This document shows, piece after piece, positions 30,018-42,126 of a DNA stretch of 64,000 nt. Source of the stretch: Pythium myriotylum (Eukaryota; Oomycota; Peronosporomycetes; Pythiales; Pythiaceae); contig JALJCQ010000012.1 of assembly GCA_023091665.1 (NCBI GenBank), positions 1,178,001-1,242,000 of the forward strand, written 5' to 3'. Within the stretch, counting starts at the first letter, position 1. Every line of letters starts with the position of its first letter. Position numbers and translations under genes: made by a program. The notes under the pieces are model-generated. The model made no database searches, was not told where the DNA came from, and worked only from the letters and a program-made list of their open reading frames with translations.

Positions 30018-33010
30018 ATGTCGGCGTGGGGCCTGCGACTCAACCCCTGGGGCAACAGCTACTCGAGCCTCGAATCCGAACAAATGCGGTTCATACACAA
30101 GGCCTACTGCGAGGCCATGGAGATCGGCGAGGAGGACATGCCGACGCAGCTCAAAATGGACGACAACTGGTACCCGACGTTCAAGCCCACGGTCTCGGAC
30201 TTTGACGAGCACACGTTCATGCGCAAGATGCAGGAGGTCGTCGGTCTGCTGCGGAACCCGGCCGAGGCTATTATTTCCAGCATCTGCGCCTACCAAAGAG
30301 TACGGGAAGAGAGGGGGGAATCGGGTGATCTCGTCGAATCTGTACTGAATCTTTGTGTCTGGTGAATAGGAACGCTACGAACGGTTCTCGTTCAACGGTT
30401 ATCTGAATGATCCACGCACACTGCTACTCGAAGAATTCAAGGACTGGGCCATGCGTACCCTGGCGCCGGCCTCTTGTACCACCGAGTCGATCCTCAACGA
30501 GGTTCGTCGCCGCCACAGCTACGTGCTGCGACTCCAGCACGGCCAACAGGGCCTCTTCCAGTCGGGCAACGGCGAGCGATCCTTCATGGGCACACTCAAG
30601 GATGTGCGAAGCGTGATCGAACAGCGGGTGCTTCCCACGATCGAGGCTGAGCGCGCCCACTCCTCGGCCCGTGAGCAACTGCACACACTCGAAGCGCGTG
30701 GCACCGACGGCCTCATGCACGGCGTTCAGTTCCTGTTCTACGTTCTTCGTAACACACCCAACACACCTGCCGACTGCACTATCTCGAACCTGCGGGCACA
30801 GCAACACTCGGGTATGAAGGACGCCATGCAGACCAAGTCCGGTCAAATGCTCCAGGTTCTGCTTACGACACCGTCGTTCAAGCAGTTGTTTCCGGAAACT
30901 CCTACTTCTAACCAGCGCGAGTCTCCGATGCGTCCTCTCATGCTGACGGCTGCAGAGGAAGAAGAAATGGCCACTTCGGCAGTATTTTGTGACACCAAAG
31001 CCAACGCTCAAATCCCGTCGGTTCTCACGCGCACATCGCGTAACACGGACGTGGCAATCACACCCGCTGACTTCTTGAGCGGAAGCAACTCGGGCGTGGT
31101 GGCACTGCGCCCTGAATCTGCAAATGTCGCAGCTGAAGCGTTTACTCGTCTCCACGGCCTGCTAAAGCTGTTGGCAGACCTGCTCGTTTCCTGCCGAAAG
31201 GCCCGTCAACTTGCTGGGCCTGGTGGCGATTTGCTAGTATACGGCCCTGGTGGTGAAGAAGTTCGAAGGCTGATGCAATCGTTGGAAATCGTGCAGACGG
31301 AAATCTCTCGCCTTGTGAGCAAGCTCACCCAACTCGGCGTCCGCGAATTGGATCGTCTCAAGCCCAACCAAGAAAAGGCATGGCGCTACAGCTTCAGTAA
31401 GGTGCTTCCATTGGAGAACTACCTGGCTCACGACTTCGGTGCGTGTACGGAGCCGATCCAACGCATGTACGCAAACGCAGATCCGCTTCACGTCCAAAAG
31501 ATGTACAAGCAGTTCCGTCAGGCGACAGGCATGTGGGTGCAGGAGAATAACTCAATTTGCCGCAACACGTATGCTGCACTTGGTGCGCAGTTTGTGGAAC
31601 GGCTACCGACCCAGCGCAACTTCGAACTGGAAGATGGGGAACCAACGTCTTCACCACAAATCGAAGTTATCGAAGAAGAAGATGAAAACGAATCAAACAA
31701 GCGCAGCAAGACGCCGCCCGCAGCAGGCAAGAACAAGCCTCTTCTTCTCGAAAATGGACAAATCGAAGAAATTAATGAAGCCGAGGAGACGAGTCTTGCT
31801 GTTGTGCCTCGCGGTTCAAACACAGCCGCACAGCAAGGCACGTCCGGAGGAATGTCTTTGTTTTCGACTGCAGCTACTGTTATGACGTGGATCTCGACAG
31901 CGAAATCGAAAACTGAGAGCAGCAGGCAGCTCGCAAATCAAGATCCTGCTAAGAGCCCGCAAAACTCTGAGACTGATGACGAGGATGTCGTTGAGAAGGC
32001 CCCGAACTCGGCTGCTTCGTCAGTCAGTTCCGTGACCTCGAGTAGTGCTGCTCAGGCTCAAGGTGTCCTGGACGTACTTCTCCTTGTGCGTCAATCAATT
32101 CAGAAGATTGGACAGCTTTCGTGGGGTCTCCGAACCTCATTCCATACCTCCAAGATCGATGAAGGCGACTCTGACGCGTTCATGGTGCTTTGCTCCATTT
32201 ACGAAGGCGTCGGTGTTCAGTGTGCAAGCGATGTGCTTATTCGGCTTCGCAACCACCGAACCCGGCTAGCCCAGGTTCTTAAGCGCCACATCACGTCGGT
32301 GCTCAACTGTGTGCTGGTTCTTCAGGGACGTATCCTTGACGAGCAGAAGAGTATCCCTGGTATGTCACTTGTGTACCGCCACTTGCAAGGAATCCTTCGC
32401 GACTTCGACTTGGAGATGGATGCGTTGATCACCAACTTCAAGCAAATGATGGTGGATTGCGGCAGGATGAAGGATGGCATTTTGGAGATGCCACTTCTGC
32501 ACCAGAAGGACGACAACACGGGCGTCAGCCCGGCAATGTACGCATACAACTCAATTAATGCGCTGACCACTCGCGTTAGCGGCAAGAACAACAAGCCGTC
32601 GGCAGCGATCTTGACCCACGGCGAATACATGCGCCAAATGGCTTCGCAGATGGATCTGCACTGGAACAGCATCTCTCACCTTCTGCAGAGCCTAAAGGGC
32701 GTGAGCGAGGCTGTCGGCTCGGTATCGGAGCGTCTGAGGGTGAGTGTTGTCCTTTTCATTGCATCAAATCCCACGATTTTGTTGCTAACGGAACTCTGAT
32801 CTAAAACAGGAATTCTCCAAGGACTCTCGCATCGTCGTCCCGCCTCAGCAACTGGACTACATCTTTGAAGTACGTCAATGCGTGCTGATTTGTCGTACGT
32901 CCTCATCACTGACTCGTTATGCTGTGTCTTTTCAGTACAACTACGACGGCTTCTTCCGGCAATCGACAAAGGATCTCGAGGTGCTCTTGACGACGTTTGA
33001 CGTCAAGTGA
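30018..33010 (+). CDS. Large unrecognised helical protein
   Basis: Four exons: 30018-30299, 30370-32739, 32810-32869 and 32936-33010; 928 aa. Introns are 70, 70 and 66 nt, all phase 0. Start MSAWGLRLNPWGN in strong context (CACCATGT). The protein is mostly helical, with a low-complexity acidic and Ser-rich middle (about 430-570: EEEDENESNKRS, SSVSSVTSSSAAQ). Both ends are well ordered, with the helical C-terminus reading PPQQLDYIFEYNYDGFFRQS. No membrane segment or catalytic motif. The folded N- and C-terminal parts suggest a conserved scaffold, possibly in trafficking, but this is a guess. Confidence 0.7.
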
Positions 33011-33218
33011 GAATGAGCCCCCATGAATTATCCAACTACTTCCCGAGTGCGGACCAGAAACGAACGACAGTCTCTCCATCTCCTCCGCTCCATGTGCCTA
33101 TAGTCTGACATTCCACCGTGTGGAGACGTTCCGCACGCGCGACATTTGATGAGAAACACGCAATTTATAGCTAGGTTTTTAATGAGATTTAGATAGCGAC
33201 GCCCTCTCTGGGTTGCTC

Positions 33219-34001
33219 TCACAGCATGTCCACAAAGTCTCCCGTGGTTCCTTCGAGTCCTACGTCGCTGGCCGTGCTGCGGTTCTTCTTGAGACTCGCC
33301 GACGGCGGCGGCTCCTTGTCGTCGTCCTCGCCTGTCTCGCTTTGCGTCGCCGAGGCAGTCGACGGCATCTCCAGCCGGTCGAAGCGCTTGCGCTTCTTCA
33401 TCTTGGGCGGTCTCCCAAGCGTCGGCGGCGTCGACGTGCCCGAGGCCGAGTGGCTCACGCCGCTGAACGACGACTTGCGCTCGAGCGCCTGCTTGAGCAG
33501 CGCAGTCGACGACGACGAGCGGCTCATGCTGCCGGGCGCCATCGATGCGGCGGTCACTCCCCCAGCAGCTCTCCGTCGTCCCGCCGCCTCGTCGCGTCGG
33601 TGGTAGTCGATGAGCTCGAGCGACGGCTCGCTGGCGAGCGTCGAGTAGAAGCAGCAGCTCGAGAAGAGATGCTCGCCCTCGGTGTACGGCTTGACCTTCT
33701 TGAGCGCCGCGTCCTTGCGCGACTGCTTGCTGTCGATGAAGCCGTCCCAGCCGCGGATGATGTTGCCGTGCGACGTCTCCTCGAGGTACGCGGCCTCTTC
33801 CTCCTCGATCTGGGCCTGGAGCTTGAGAATTTGCTCGTGGACCTTCCGCTGGCCGTCCAGCAGCGTGCGCATCTCGTCCGAGAGCGCCGTCGACGCCACG
33901 CCGAGCGGGAGCGGCGCCGACGGCGAGCGCGCGGCGGTCGCAGCCGTCTCTCCTGTCATGTTCGCTTGTGATTCCAGCGAGAGCGTCACAGATGTCTCCA
34001 T
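33219..34001 (-). CDS. EAF6: EAF6-like histone acetyltransferase complex subunit
   Basis: 260 aa, single exon. The Eaf6/MEAF6 signature is clear: a coiled segment (about 42-72; QRKVHEQILKLQAQIEEEEA) followed by YLEETSHGNIIRGWDGFID. Eaf6 is a small coiled-coil subunit of NuA4/MOZ-type acetyltransferases. The rest is polar, with a basic nuclear-localisation-like stretch (PPKMKKRKRFDRLE, near 203-216) and Ser/Thr-rich parts. It is longer than animal MEAF6 because of the C-terminal tail. A second in-frame ATG at 33959 is possible. Convergent with the unrecognised 928-aa gene. Confidence 0.82.
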   Translation of the reverse strand: METSVTLSLESQANMTGETAATAARSPSAPLPLGVASTALSDEMRTLLDGQRKVHEQILKLQAQIEEEEAAYLEETSHGNIIRGWDGFIDSKQSRKDAALKKVKPYTEGEHLFSSCCFYSTLASEPSLELIDYHRRDEAAGRRRAAGGVTAASMAPGSMSRSSSSTALLKQALERKSSFSGVSHSASGTSTPPTLGRPPKMKKRKRFDRLEMPSTASATQSETGEDDDKEPPPSASLKKNRSTASDVGLEGTTGDFVDML

Positions 34002-34154
34002 AGTTGATATACACTATGAAATGATGCATGTGATGAAAGAAAATTAGATTGAGTTCCACATGTTAGAGATTCCATAATGCGATAATTATTCCACATCGAT
34101 TGTTGCAATATTTAGGATCCACCAAGTTGTGCACGCCAACAACTCACTAGCCTC

Positions 34155-36331
34155 CTAGGAAAACTCATGGGCGATCTCGGCCATCGACATGTGGGGAGGC
34201 GCTGACGGAGCAGGCGAGGTGTTGTTCGCCCCATTGTCTTTGCTGCTGCTTCGCCCACGAGCACGACCCCGTGGAGAGAGCTGATACTGTCGGTTCGAGT
34301 CGCCCGAATCAACGCGGACGTGGAGCTTGCCGTTTTTGTCACCTCCGTGACCCTGACTCCGACCGCCAGACGACGAGCCCGGCGGGGATGCGTTCCGCGG
34401 ATGGCCTCCGAAGAGAGGCTTGAGGTACTTCTCGTCCAGGCGCTCCCACATACCGTGGATGCCACTACGGCGAGAACGGCGACCACCGAGGTTGTCATCG
34501 TCAAAGCGACGGTGGGCAGTCTGGGGACGGTCGTCTTCCCGATCTGAAAGAAGACTCTCGTTCGCCCTGTAAGAACCACGGAAGTTTTCGGTCAGAGATG
34601 TCGATTTTGTGTTCAGATCAGTTCCGTCACGTACTCGTCCATGTCAACCATTTCCTCGTCTCGCGACGTGAGCTTGAAGTGGCGAAGCAGAGGACTCGTG
34701 CCCATTCCAAACACCTGCAAGGCACATTTGAGTTTACGCCACAAGAAACCGACTGCAAGGAAAACGTACCAGTGTCGTGAACATGACGGTGAAAAGCGTC
34801 GTGCTCTGAATCACGCCCGAGTGAGTCGCGTCTGGCGTCGAAACGTTGAGTGCTAGCGCGAAGGCGATGGCACCTCGCAACCCAGCGAACCAAATCACGA
34901 CCATGTAACTCCACGGGATCGTCTCTGTGCGACTCAGGTTCGCAACCATGAACAGTGGGAACGTGCTGAGCATTCGAGCGACGAGAATGGCAATGAGGTT
35001 GAACAGAATGAAGCCCCAGTCCCACGTGAAGTAGCCCGAGTACGCCACTACACTCATTCCGAGGTAGATAAAAATGAAGTTCTCTGCAACGAAGGCCGCA
35101 GTAGTAAGCAAATGGCGTAATGCCGTCGCGCTTTCATCCGCGATTGTGTAGAGATGGTAGTGGCTCATGAGCACACCCGAGAAAAACAATGCCACGATGC
35201 CGCTGAGACCCGCGAGGTCGGCAGCCACGTAACTCAAATACGCCGACAACAGCACTATGGAGATCTCGTACGAAGGGTAGTGACGAAGCACAGGATCAGC
35301 CTGCTTGAGCATGAACGCGGAAGTGCAGCACACGATAGCCGCGAGGAAAACTGAGCCGATACCAATACCGAACACTTTCGTGATGACTACGCTCATGTCG
35401 TGGAGGGTCACATCCGTGATATTCTGCTTGATGAGTCGCTGAAACAATGTGAACGCGACGATCGCAACGCCGTCGTTGAGCATGCTTTCGCCGAACACAA
35501 GGTTGAAGAGCAGCGGGGGCACGCCATTCTTCTTGAACACAGACAGTGTCGCCACTGGGTCGACAGCCGAGATCAGCGCACCGTATAGATAGGCCTCAGC
35601 AGCCGTCAGCTTCGTGATGATGCCAATATTGCCAAGCCAGAGCAACATTCCACCGACCACAAACATTGTGATTAGCGTACCGACGCCAGCCAGTAGCAGA
35701 ATCGTCGAAAAATTGGAGAAAAATCCCTACAAATATTCAGTAACGATGTCAGCCGGGAAGGATGGATCCTTAGTGGGTGCGAGTTGACACGTACTCGTTT
35801 CTTCATGCTGAAGCCGGCTTCAAGAATAATCGGGGGCAGCAGCGCATAGAAGAGAACCTCGGGGTCCATGCCGTGGTTCACCGATTGCTGGAACCACATG
35901 GGACACTATCAACATCTTTCCATCGCATCCGCTCTATCTTCGCAACGCACCATGGGCGACGTGAACCGCATGACAGAGCCAAACTAATAGGAAAAAACAG
36001 CCGTCAGTCTCGCTCTGTTGTGTTGACTCCTCTGAACTTTTCGAGCGCGCACCATGACGCCGAAAAACATCGCGCAGACCGACTCGGAGATCAGCACGGG
36101 GTTCTTGGCGCGGTCGAGGCGGTAGGCGACGAGCACGAGAATGAGCTGGAGACTCGCGATCACGAAGAGCTCAATGCTGGTCCAGGTGTTGGCGACCTCG
36201 GGCGAGACTTTCTCGCCCGTGGCCTCGTTGACGACGGCCGAGATGCCGCGCGCCTCGTCGAGCGGACTGGGCGACTCGCCGTCGGCGTCGAGTGGCGCCG
36301 CCGTGAGCGTCGAGAGAAGCAGCGCGAGCAT
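34155..36331 (-). CDS. Na+/H+ exchanger, CPA1 (NHE) family
   Basis: Six exons: 36331-36053, 35983-35951, 35905-35795, 35726-34770, 34714-34635 and 34566-34155; 623 aa. An N-terminal signal-like segment is followed by 10-12 membrane helices. Family motifs: ALLPPIILEAGFSMKKRGFF, SAVDPVATLSVF, FGESMLNDGVAIVAF, GLSGIVALFFSGVLMSHY and FAGLRGAIAFALAL. The cytosolic tail includes RLDEKYLKPLFGG, as in endosomal NHE6/7/9-type exchangers. Exon 2 is only 33 nt and the following intron only 45 nt. They are needed to restore FGVMFGSVMRF, but this is the least certain part. Expected role: exchange of Na+ or K+ for H+ in endomembranes. Divergent from the ankyrin gene. Confidence 0.85.
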
Positions 36332-36496
36332 TGTCTGCCTGAGCTGAAGGGACGGAGACTGAAGAAGCCCCAGAGGGTTGACGACGTCCTCCCTCGCAAA
36401 AGTGACACCCCGGTTCTGAATCTGAGACGAGGAGGTCTTGTGTTGAGGGGGGGAAACTCGCACACGTCGCAGATTTGCAAACGCCAAAGAGGCGCC
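36332..36496. promoter_or_regulatory. Divergent promoter, NHE / ankyrin gene
   Basis: 165 bp between divergent start codons. No specific element assigned. Confidence 0.4.
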
Positions 36497-38605
36497 ATGG
36501 GCAGCGCCGCGAGCACCTCGCTCTCTGTCGCGAGCCTCGACGACCAGGAGGAGCTCTCGCTTGGAGATCTCTGTGAGTGGATTCGATCGCAACGCACTGG
36601 GCCGGTGGGCGAGGCGCTCGCGACGAAATGCAGCGAGAGCGGACTCTCGGCCTCCGAGATCCTGCTGCTCATGGACCAAGAGGCGCTGCTGTCGTCGTTG
36701 AACAGTGCATTCAGTGATGACGAGAGAAGACAGGCCCTGGCGCTGATACAGAGTGGACGCAAGGCTCTACGGCGAGAGTTTCGAGTCTCCCTCAAGGAAC
36801 TCCCGGATGCCATGGACCGCGCAGTCTACGTCATGGAGAGATTCCCGATGGTACTGGATCCGTCAGGCCAGGCTACTCGATTCCTCAAGTACCAGCGCGG
36901 GGCGTTTCTCATGGTCGGTAACCCAAATGACATGGCACCGCAAAACTTGCGAAAGCATCTCGTGGGTGCGCTCAAGCACGGCACGTGGCTTATTCTCGAC
37001 TTCGACACCCTCAACACACTGGAACTTGATCAGTTCTTCTCGCCAGAGTGCTTTCCACGGGAGATCTTCTCGCGCCAAGCGATGTGCCGACCTGATGTCT
37101 ATGGAAAGTTGCTGCGAGCAGAGGACCCAAGTCCATCCGAGTTCATGGTAAGTGATCAGTTCAAGTTCGTCGTACTGTGTCGAACCGAGCAACCGCCTCC
37201 CAAAACTGCGCTGGCGATGTGTGTTCTGCACGTCCAGATCAACGGAAGCAAACGCGACGATGATCCACAAGAGACGTCATCAGGAGAGAACGATTCTTTG
37301 GCAAAAGTCTTGGGGGTGACCAAGGAAGTCAAGCGAAACTCAGTTGAAATGGTTGAAGCCGCTTTCGATAATGACCTCGATACTGTGAAGAAATGTCTCG
37401 ACAAGAACTACGACGTCGATAGCGCAGACGGCCACGGCCATACAGCGCTATCTGAGGCTTCGTGCCAAGGCCACAATGAGCTAGTCGAGTTCCTTTTGGG
37501 GAAAGGTGCGGACCCCAATCGTACGAACGACGAACGGCGAAGTGCGTTGTACAGGGCGGCATATAACGGGCATATCGAAACGGTACAACTCTTACTAGCG
37601 AGTGGGGCGGACCTTCGGGTCGCGACGAAGCAGTCAGAAACGGCGTTTGACGTCGCGAAGACACCTGCGATCCAGGAGATGATCCAGGGGTGGGATATCA
37701 CCAAAACGGATAAGCTACTTGAAGAGCGCCGGAAAGTCATTGAGCAGCAATGGCAAGAGAGGATCACGAACCACGTCGAGCGAGAGCGGTATGCGCTGGT
37801 GAAGATCCACGAGGAGCTCATCCAACTGGCTCGTAGCGGAGACGCTGAGACTCTCCACGAGCGATTTGAGCAGCTCGTGGACGAAGCCATCGAGAGCGGC
37901 GAGAAACCGCGCGCGAGTGCCGACGTGCGCGACGAAAAAGGCTCGACGTTGCTCGCGATTGCCGCGCAGCACGATCACGTTAGCGTCGTCGAACTGCTTC
38001 TGAGTAGGTGGAACGAGTGGAAAGGTCTCGCGCAGCTGAACGCGAGCCAGTCCAACGCAAGCGCCCAGCGCGAGCTGGCGCGGAAACAGGAGCTAATGGC
38101 GAAGACTCTCAAGGCTAACGTAAACGCCCGCGACTGCCGCGGATGGACCCCTGTGGCGATCGCGGTCTTCCACGAATCCAAGAGGAGCTTGCGACTGCTT
38201 CTCGAGCATGGAGCAGATCCCAAGTTGAAGAACCAGTACAACAAGAACGCGTTTGACTTCGCGAAGGACGACATCGACGCCGCCTTGAACGTGGTCAAAT
38301 CCCGCGCCGAGGTAAGCCACTTCGCGCGTGCGTGGTCTCGCCATCACGAGCAGATGCGTTTCATAGACCACTTACTCTTCCACTAGATCCGCCAGGTGTT
38401 GGTCGATTGGGAAAACGAGCGCCATGTCGTCCTCAGAGGTGACGCAAGTGTCTCGGAACCCCCAGCTGCGTTGGCACCCTCTACCAGATCGAAGGACGTG
38501 CCATCATCCAAGCCCAAGCGGAAAGCCGCGACCGGATCCAAGCCCAAGGCGTCCAGCAGCAAGCCGTCCGGTGGTGCCGCCAAGCCGAAAGCAGTCAAGC
38601 CGTGA
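36497..38605 (+). CDS. Ankyrin-repeat protein, IQANK1-like
   Basis: Two exons: 36497-38311 and 38387-38605; 677 aa, with a 75-nt phase-0 intron (GTAAGC donor, ACTAG acceptor). The start ATG is in good context and gives MGSAAS, a possible N-myristoylation site. Residues 100-260 include PMVLDPSGQATRFLKYQR and KHGTWLILDFDTLNTLELDQ, resembling the dynein AAA-like region of IQANK1-type proteins. Ankyrin repeats follow in two blocks (about 275-400 and 470-600: GHTALSEASCQGHNELVEFL, GSTLLAIAAQHDHVSVVELL, GWTPVAIAVFHESKRSLRLL). A coiled segment separates them, and a Lys/Pro/Ser-rich basic tail ends the protein. The IQANK1 assignment is tentative; the ankyrin repeats are certain. Confidence 0.78.
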
Positions 38606-39558
38606 GTGGGTCTCGGACGATTATGATGTGGCCAGCCATGTGACGTGGGGCAGAACTGGCGACCCGGACTGAACTATGGGAGAGAAAGCTTCGAAGAACT
38701 CTGCTTCAGCCTGAACCTGGACGTCTGAGTCGGCTGGTGATTGGTCATGGGAAGAGCTCCTCATTGCCTTTCTGGTTTGCGCGTCCAATCATTGTCGCGC
38801 GATCGTCAGCTTGGAAGTTTTCTACACTGACCACCGCGTCCTTCGTGGACCCCTCTAATGGGGATGGAGGGCGCAGCTGACCCGGACTGAGTACGCGCCT
38901 ACGCACCGAGTATGACGGCCATACACTCGGTGCCGGGGGCGCTGTATCCTGTGCAGGTACAGTCCATGGACGGGTCGATCCTCTTCGCCGGCGTTCTTCA
39001 AGGTTGGCAGTCAGTTCAGACGGAGTCGCCTGCAAAGCGTTGGACAAGTCAAGCGCGCGACTCATTTGTGGAAGGAAGTCGGTTCACCAGAGTCCAGACT
39101 AACGCGCGAGCTCCCACTCTGTGATCTCTTTATCCCAATCAACGAATCCTGCGAACGCATCTCAAAAAGCTGCCACGCCCGCGGCTCTTGGGGTCGTCTG
39201 CGCTCCATCGAGCTCGCACTCTTCAACAAGAGCGGAGCGAAACGGCGCGGCGCAACTGAACCGCCTCGCGTGTCTCGATCTCGCGTTTTGGCGATCGTAA
39301 AACCCCGCGGGCAGGCCGAATTTTTGGCGGCATTCCGCAACTGCCGCCGCCGCATTCTTCGGTGCTTCTTCCCGCGCCGCGATCATTAGGATAAGCAAGT
39401 CCGATCTTTGAACGTGGGACTCGCTCCGGAGACACGTTCAACTGAGAACGAGGCGCCCAACTCGCCAGTGACGACACAGAGCCAGAAGTGTACAAGCCTC
39501 AGCTGTCCTCCAACCGAACACTAGCGCGGCTCAAACACCGGTTCAGCAGCATATCGCG
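38606..39558. other. Intergenic region upstream of kinase gene E
   Basis: 953 bp with no recognisable gene. Open frames of about 70-107 codons on both strands lack family features. The right part must hold the promoter of kinase gene E; one TCCGGA palindrome lies near 39426. No repeat or RNA gene seen. Confidence 0.5.
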
Positions 39559-42126
39559 ATGGAGACGCAGGCGCCGAGCGAAGACGAAGCGGCGCACGAG
39601 GCGATGAACGCGTATATGGCGCATAAGCTGCACTTGCTCCAGCTCTTCCTGCTCAGCGGCTACGGCGTCATGTTCCTGCTCTGCGGCTTGCTCATCTGCT
39701 ACATGCGCTACAACCGGAACGTGGCGCTTCGAGGCGACGTGGCTGCTGCGCGCCAGCTCATCCTGCCCGCGTTTGAGCCATTGCTGTGGATTCTCGGTGC
39801 AGCGACAGGTATCTACACGACTTTCTTCGCGACTGCACTTGGTGTCAAACTCTACACGACTGACATCCCCGAGGTCTCGTCCGAGCTCTTCTATTGTGGC
39901 CGCCAGTTCGTGCTCGTGAGCGTCCTCGTGTTCCTGTACCAGAAGTCCGTGTCGATTCCGGCACTGCGGCGCACGCTGCTGTTGTCATTTCTCATCTCCT
40001 CGTACACGGTCCCAATCGTCTGGTACGTTGCGACATATACTTCCACCGGCACAGATTTTCTCATTATCCTCATGGGCATCCGGGCTCCACTGCTATTGCT
40101 GTATGTGTACGTGTACATCTGGCCGCCAAGCCGCGCTAGCAAGCGGACGCTGCGGGAGTTCTGTATGTTTGCTTTCGTCTACTACGCATTTCTGTACGCA
40201 TACATCGAGTTACTCCGCCAGGGGTATCTCGACACAGGCTTCGCGCTGGCGTACACCAACCTCGTCTGGGGGTCTATGTGCCCTCTCGTGATCTGGCGTG
40301 TGCTGAAGGCTGACACAGAGTACTGGCGAGGGCTCGGTCAACGCGCTGTCGCACTTCAAGGTTTGTATCGACAGCGGAGGTCTGCACTCGATGAGCGCGT
40401 GTCGTCTCAGGGACTCCACGTGCTCATCGAGATGCACCGCAAGCACGTCATCGACTTTGCCCACTTGGATGTTAAGGAGAAGATCGGACAGGGTGGGAGC
40501 TCTACTGTATTCCGCGGCGTGCTCCACTCAAACACGCATGTCGCCGTCAAAGTGTACACACCGCGCGAGTTGAGCGAAGAGACCGTGGCTGGATTTTCGC
40601 ACGAAGCTGCTCTCTGTGGAGCGCTGCGACACCCAAACATCGTCAAGTTCTACGGCATGTGCGTGAGTCCTCCAACGATCTGCTTGGTGTCGGAGTTGTG
40701 CATAGGCAGCCTGCGCGACGTCATGGCAGGAGTTCATCGCCGGCGCGACTCGAATCCCAATCGTCAGCAGTTCCTCATCGATCTCACCTACATGATCGAT
40801 GCAGCGCGCGCCGTCGCGTACCTGCACAGCTTCTCTCCGCCCTTCGTCCACCGCGACATCAAGCCGAGCAACTTCCTCGTCGATTTCAAAGGCTCCGTCA
40901 AGCTCACCGACTTCGGCGAGTCGCGCAGCCTTCCTCGACCTAGTGGCACGCCTCTCCATCCGTACATGCTTCTCGCCAGCGGAGCCCACGTGAACCAGCA
41001 AGGCCGCTACTCGGGCAATGCCAACATGATTCTGTCGTCGTCCAGTGGTCCCATCGGGTCGAACCTCACTCCGGTCATGTCCGTGCGAGGTACGGTGGAT
41101 TACATGGCTCCAGAGGTCATTAATGGACGTGCCGGCACGGCCACGTACGGAGAAGGGGCCGATATCTACTCGCTCGCGATCACGATGTGGGACGTCTTGC
41201 ATCCCGGTCGCGAGAAGTTCCCGATGCTGCGCGACAACCACCTGCAGATTTTCGAGTCGGTCATCGAGGGCAAGCGCCCTGCGCTGGACGAGCATCTCCA
41301 TGCGGGCCTGCGCCACCTTATCCAGTCGGCGTGGCACTCGGACGTGCGGCAGCGACCGTCGGCAGAGGATATCGTCCACATCCTTGAGAACATCCAGGAA
41401 GAGATGCAGGCCGTGTTCGCGGCTCAGCTCGTCAGTGAGATCGACACTGAGTCGATCCCCGAGTCCGCGAGAAGCTCTGGGCGATTGAGCTCGCCGCTCG
41501 AATGCAGCTTCACGGGTGCGGAGGCTGTATCTCATATGGTAGACTCGGGGTACGCGATGACCGAGAACGAGGCGATTCGTCTGGGCAATGCGCTTCTGGA
41601 CTCCGGCCACTTGCACCACTTGCGGCACGCGAGCAGCTTCGAGAACGACGTAGGCGAGTTGTACTACTTTGATGAGGACAACATCAGCCTTTGCCAGCCG
41701 ATCCACCCGCTCATGGGGTCACGCGAGAAGAAATCCATGGGTCAGAAACCCATGACCATGGACGAGCTCGAGGAAGAAGAGGAGACGAAGAGCAACGGGC
41801 CGTCGACAAATGGTCGGCGCTCGCGGTTATACACCAGCAGCAGCTCTTCCGATCTCAGCCGCTCGGCGCGAAGTGGACGCACGCGGCCTCGCGCGGAGCA
41901 GCAGGGACTGTGCGCCTGTCGGAAGCTGGGCCAGCGGTTCGAAGCGAGCCTCCCCCAGAGCAGCAAGCGGAAGGCCCGCAACCACAAGTTTAGGACTAGG
42001 ATAGGAACCGTGATGGAGGAGATGTCGGGCACGGGGCTCACGCGGAGTCTCCTCGCCGAGGAGGACCACGTCGAGGTCTTCGAGGACCACATCGCGATCA
42101 ACATGGGTGGCGCTGCTGGCGCCTGA
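39559..42126 (+). CDS. 7TM receptor-TKL kinase-DEP protein (copy E)
   Basis: 855 aa, single exon. Very short N-terminus (25 aa) before the first of seven membrane segments (about 26-48). The 7TM block ends with RVLKADTEYWRGLGQRAVALQ. The kinase is canonical: glycine loop GQGGSSTVF, VAVK, HRDIKPSN (His431 to Asn438), LTDFGESR and MAPEVI. A DEP domain lies at about 653-715 and the CACRKLGQR tail at 785; the end keeps LTRSLLAEED. E, F and G share DFGESRS and form one subgroup, with A-D (DFG[AT]SR) the other. It lies immediately upstream of the arsenic cluster on the same strand. Confidence 0.9.
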   Translation: METQAPSEDEAAHEAMNAYMAHKLHLLQLFLLSGYGVMFLLCGLLICYMRYNRNVALRGDVAAARQLILPAFEPLLWILGAATGIYTTFFATALGVKLYTTDIPEVSSELFYCGRQFVLVSVLVFLYQKSVSIPALRRTLLLSFLISSYTVPIVWYVATYTSTGTDFLIILMGIRAPLLLLYVYVYIWPPSRASKRTLREFCMFAFVYYAFLYAYIELLRQGYLDTGFALAYTNLVWGSMCPLVIWRVLKADTEYWRGLGQRAVALQGLYRQRRSALDERVSSQGLHVLIEMHRKHVIDFAHLDVKEKIGQGGSSTVFRGVLHSNTHVAVKVYTPRELSEETVAGFSHEAALCGALRHPNIVKFYGMCVSPPTICLVSELCIGSLRDVMAGVHRRRDSNPNRQQFLIDLTYMIDAARAVAYLHSFSPPFVHRDIKPSNFLVDFKGSVKLTDFGESRSLPRPSGTPLHPYMLLASGAHVNQQGRYSGNANMILSSSSGPIGSNLTPVMSVRGTVDYMAPEVINGRAGTATYGEGADIYSLAITMWDVLHPGREKFPMLRDNHLQIFESVIEGKRPALDEHLHAGLRHLIQSAWHSDVRQRPSAEDIVHILENIQEEMQAVFAAQLVSEIDTESIPESARSSGRLSSPLECSFTGAEAVSHMVDSGYAMTENEAIRLGNALLDSGHLHHLRHASSFENDVGELYYFDEDNISLCQPIHPLMGSREKKSMGQKPMTMDELEEEEETKSNGPSTNGRRSRLYTSSSSSDLSRSARSGRTRPRAEQQGLCACRKLGQRFEASLPQSSKRKARNHKFRTRIGTVMEEMSGTGLTRSLLAEEDHVEVFEDHIAINMGGAAGA

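Noticed and set aside
33028..34059. 343-codon minus-strand frame overlapping EAF6
   Set aside because: It is a different frame of the same strand with Arg/Gly-rich content. The EAF6 frame carries the GNIIRGWD signature.
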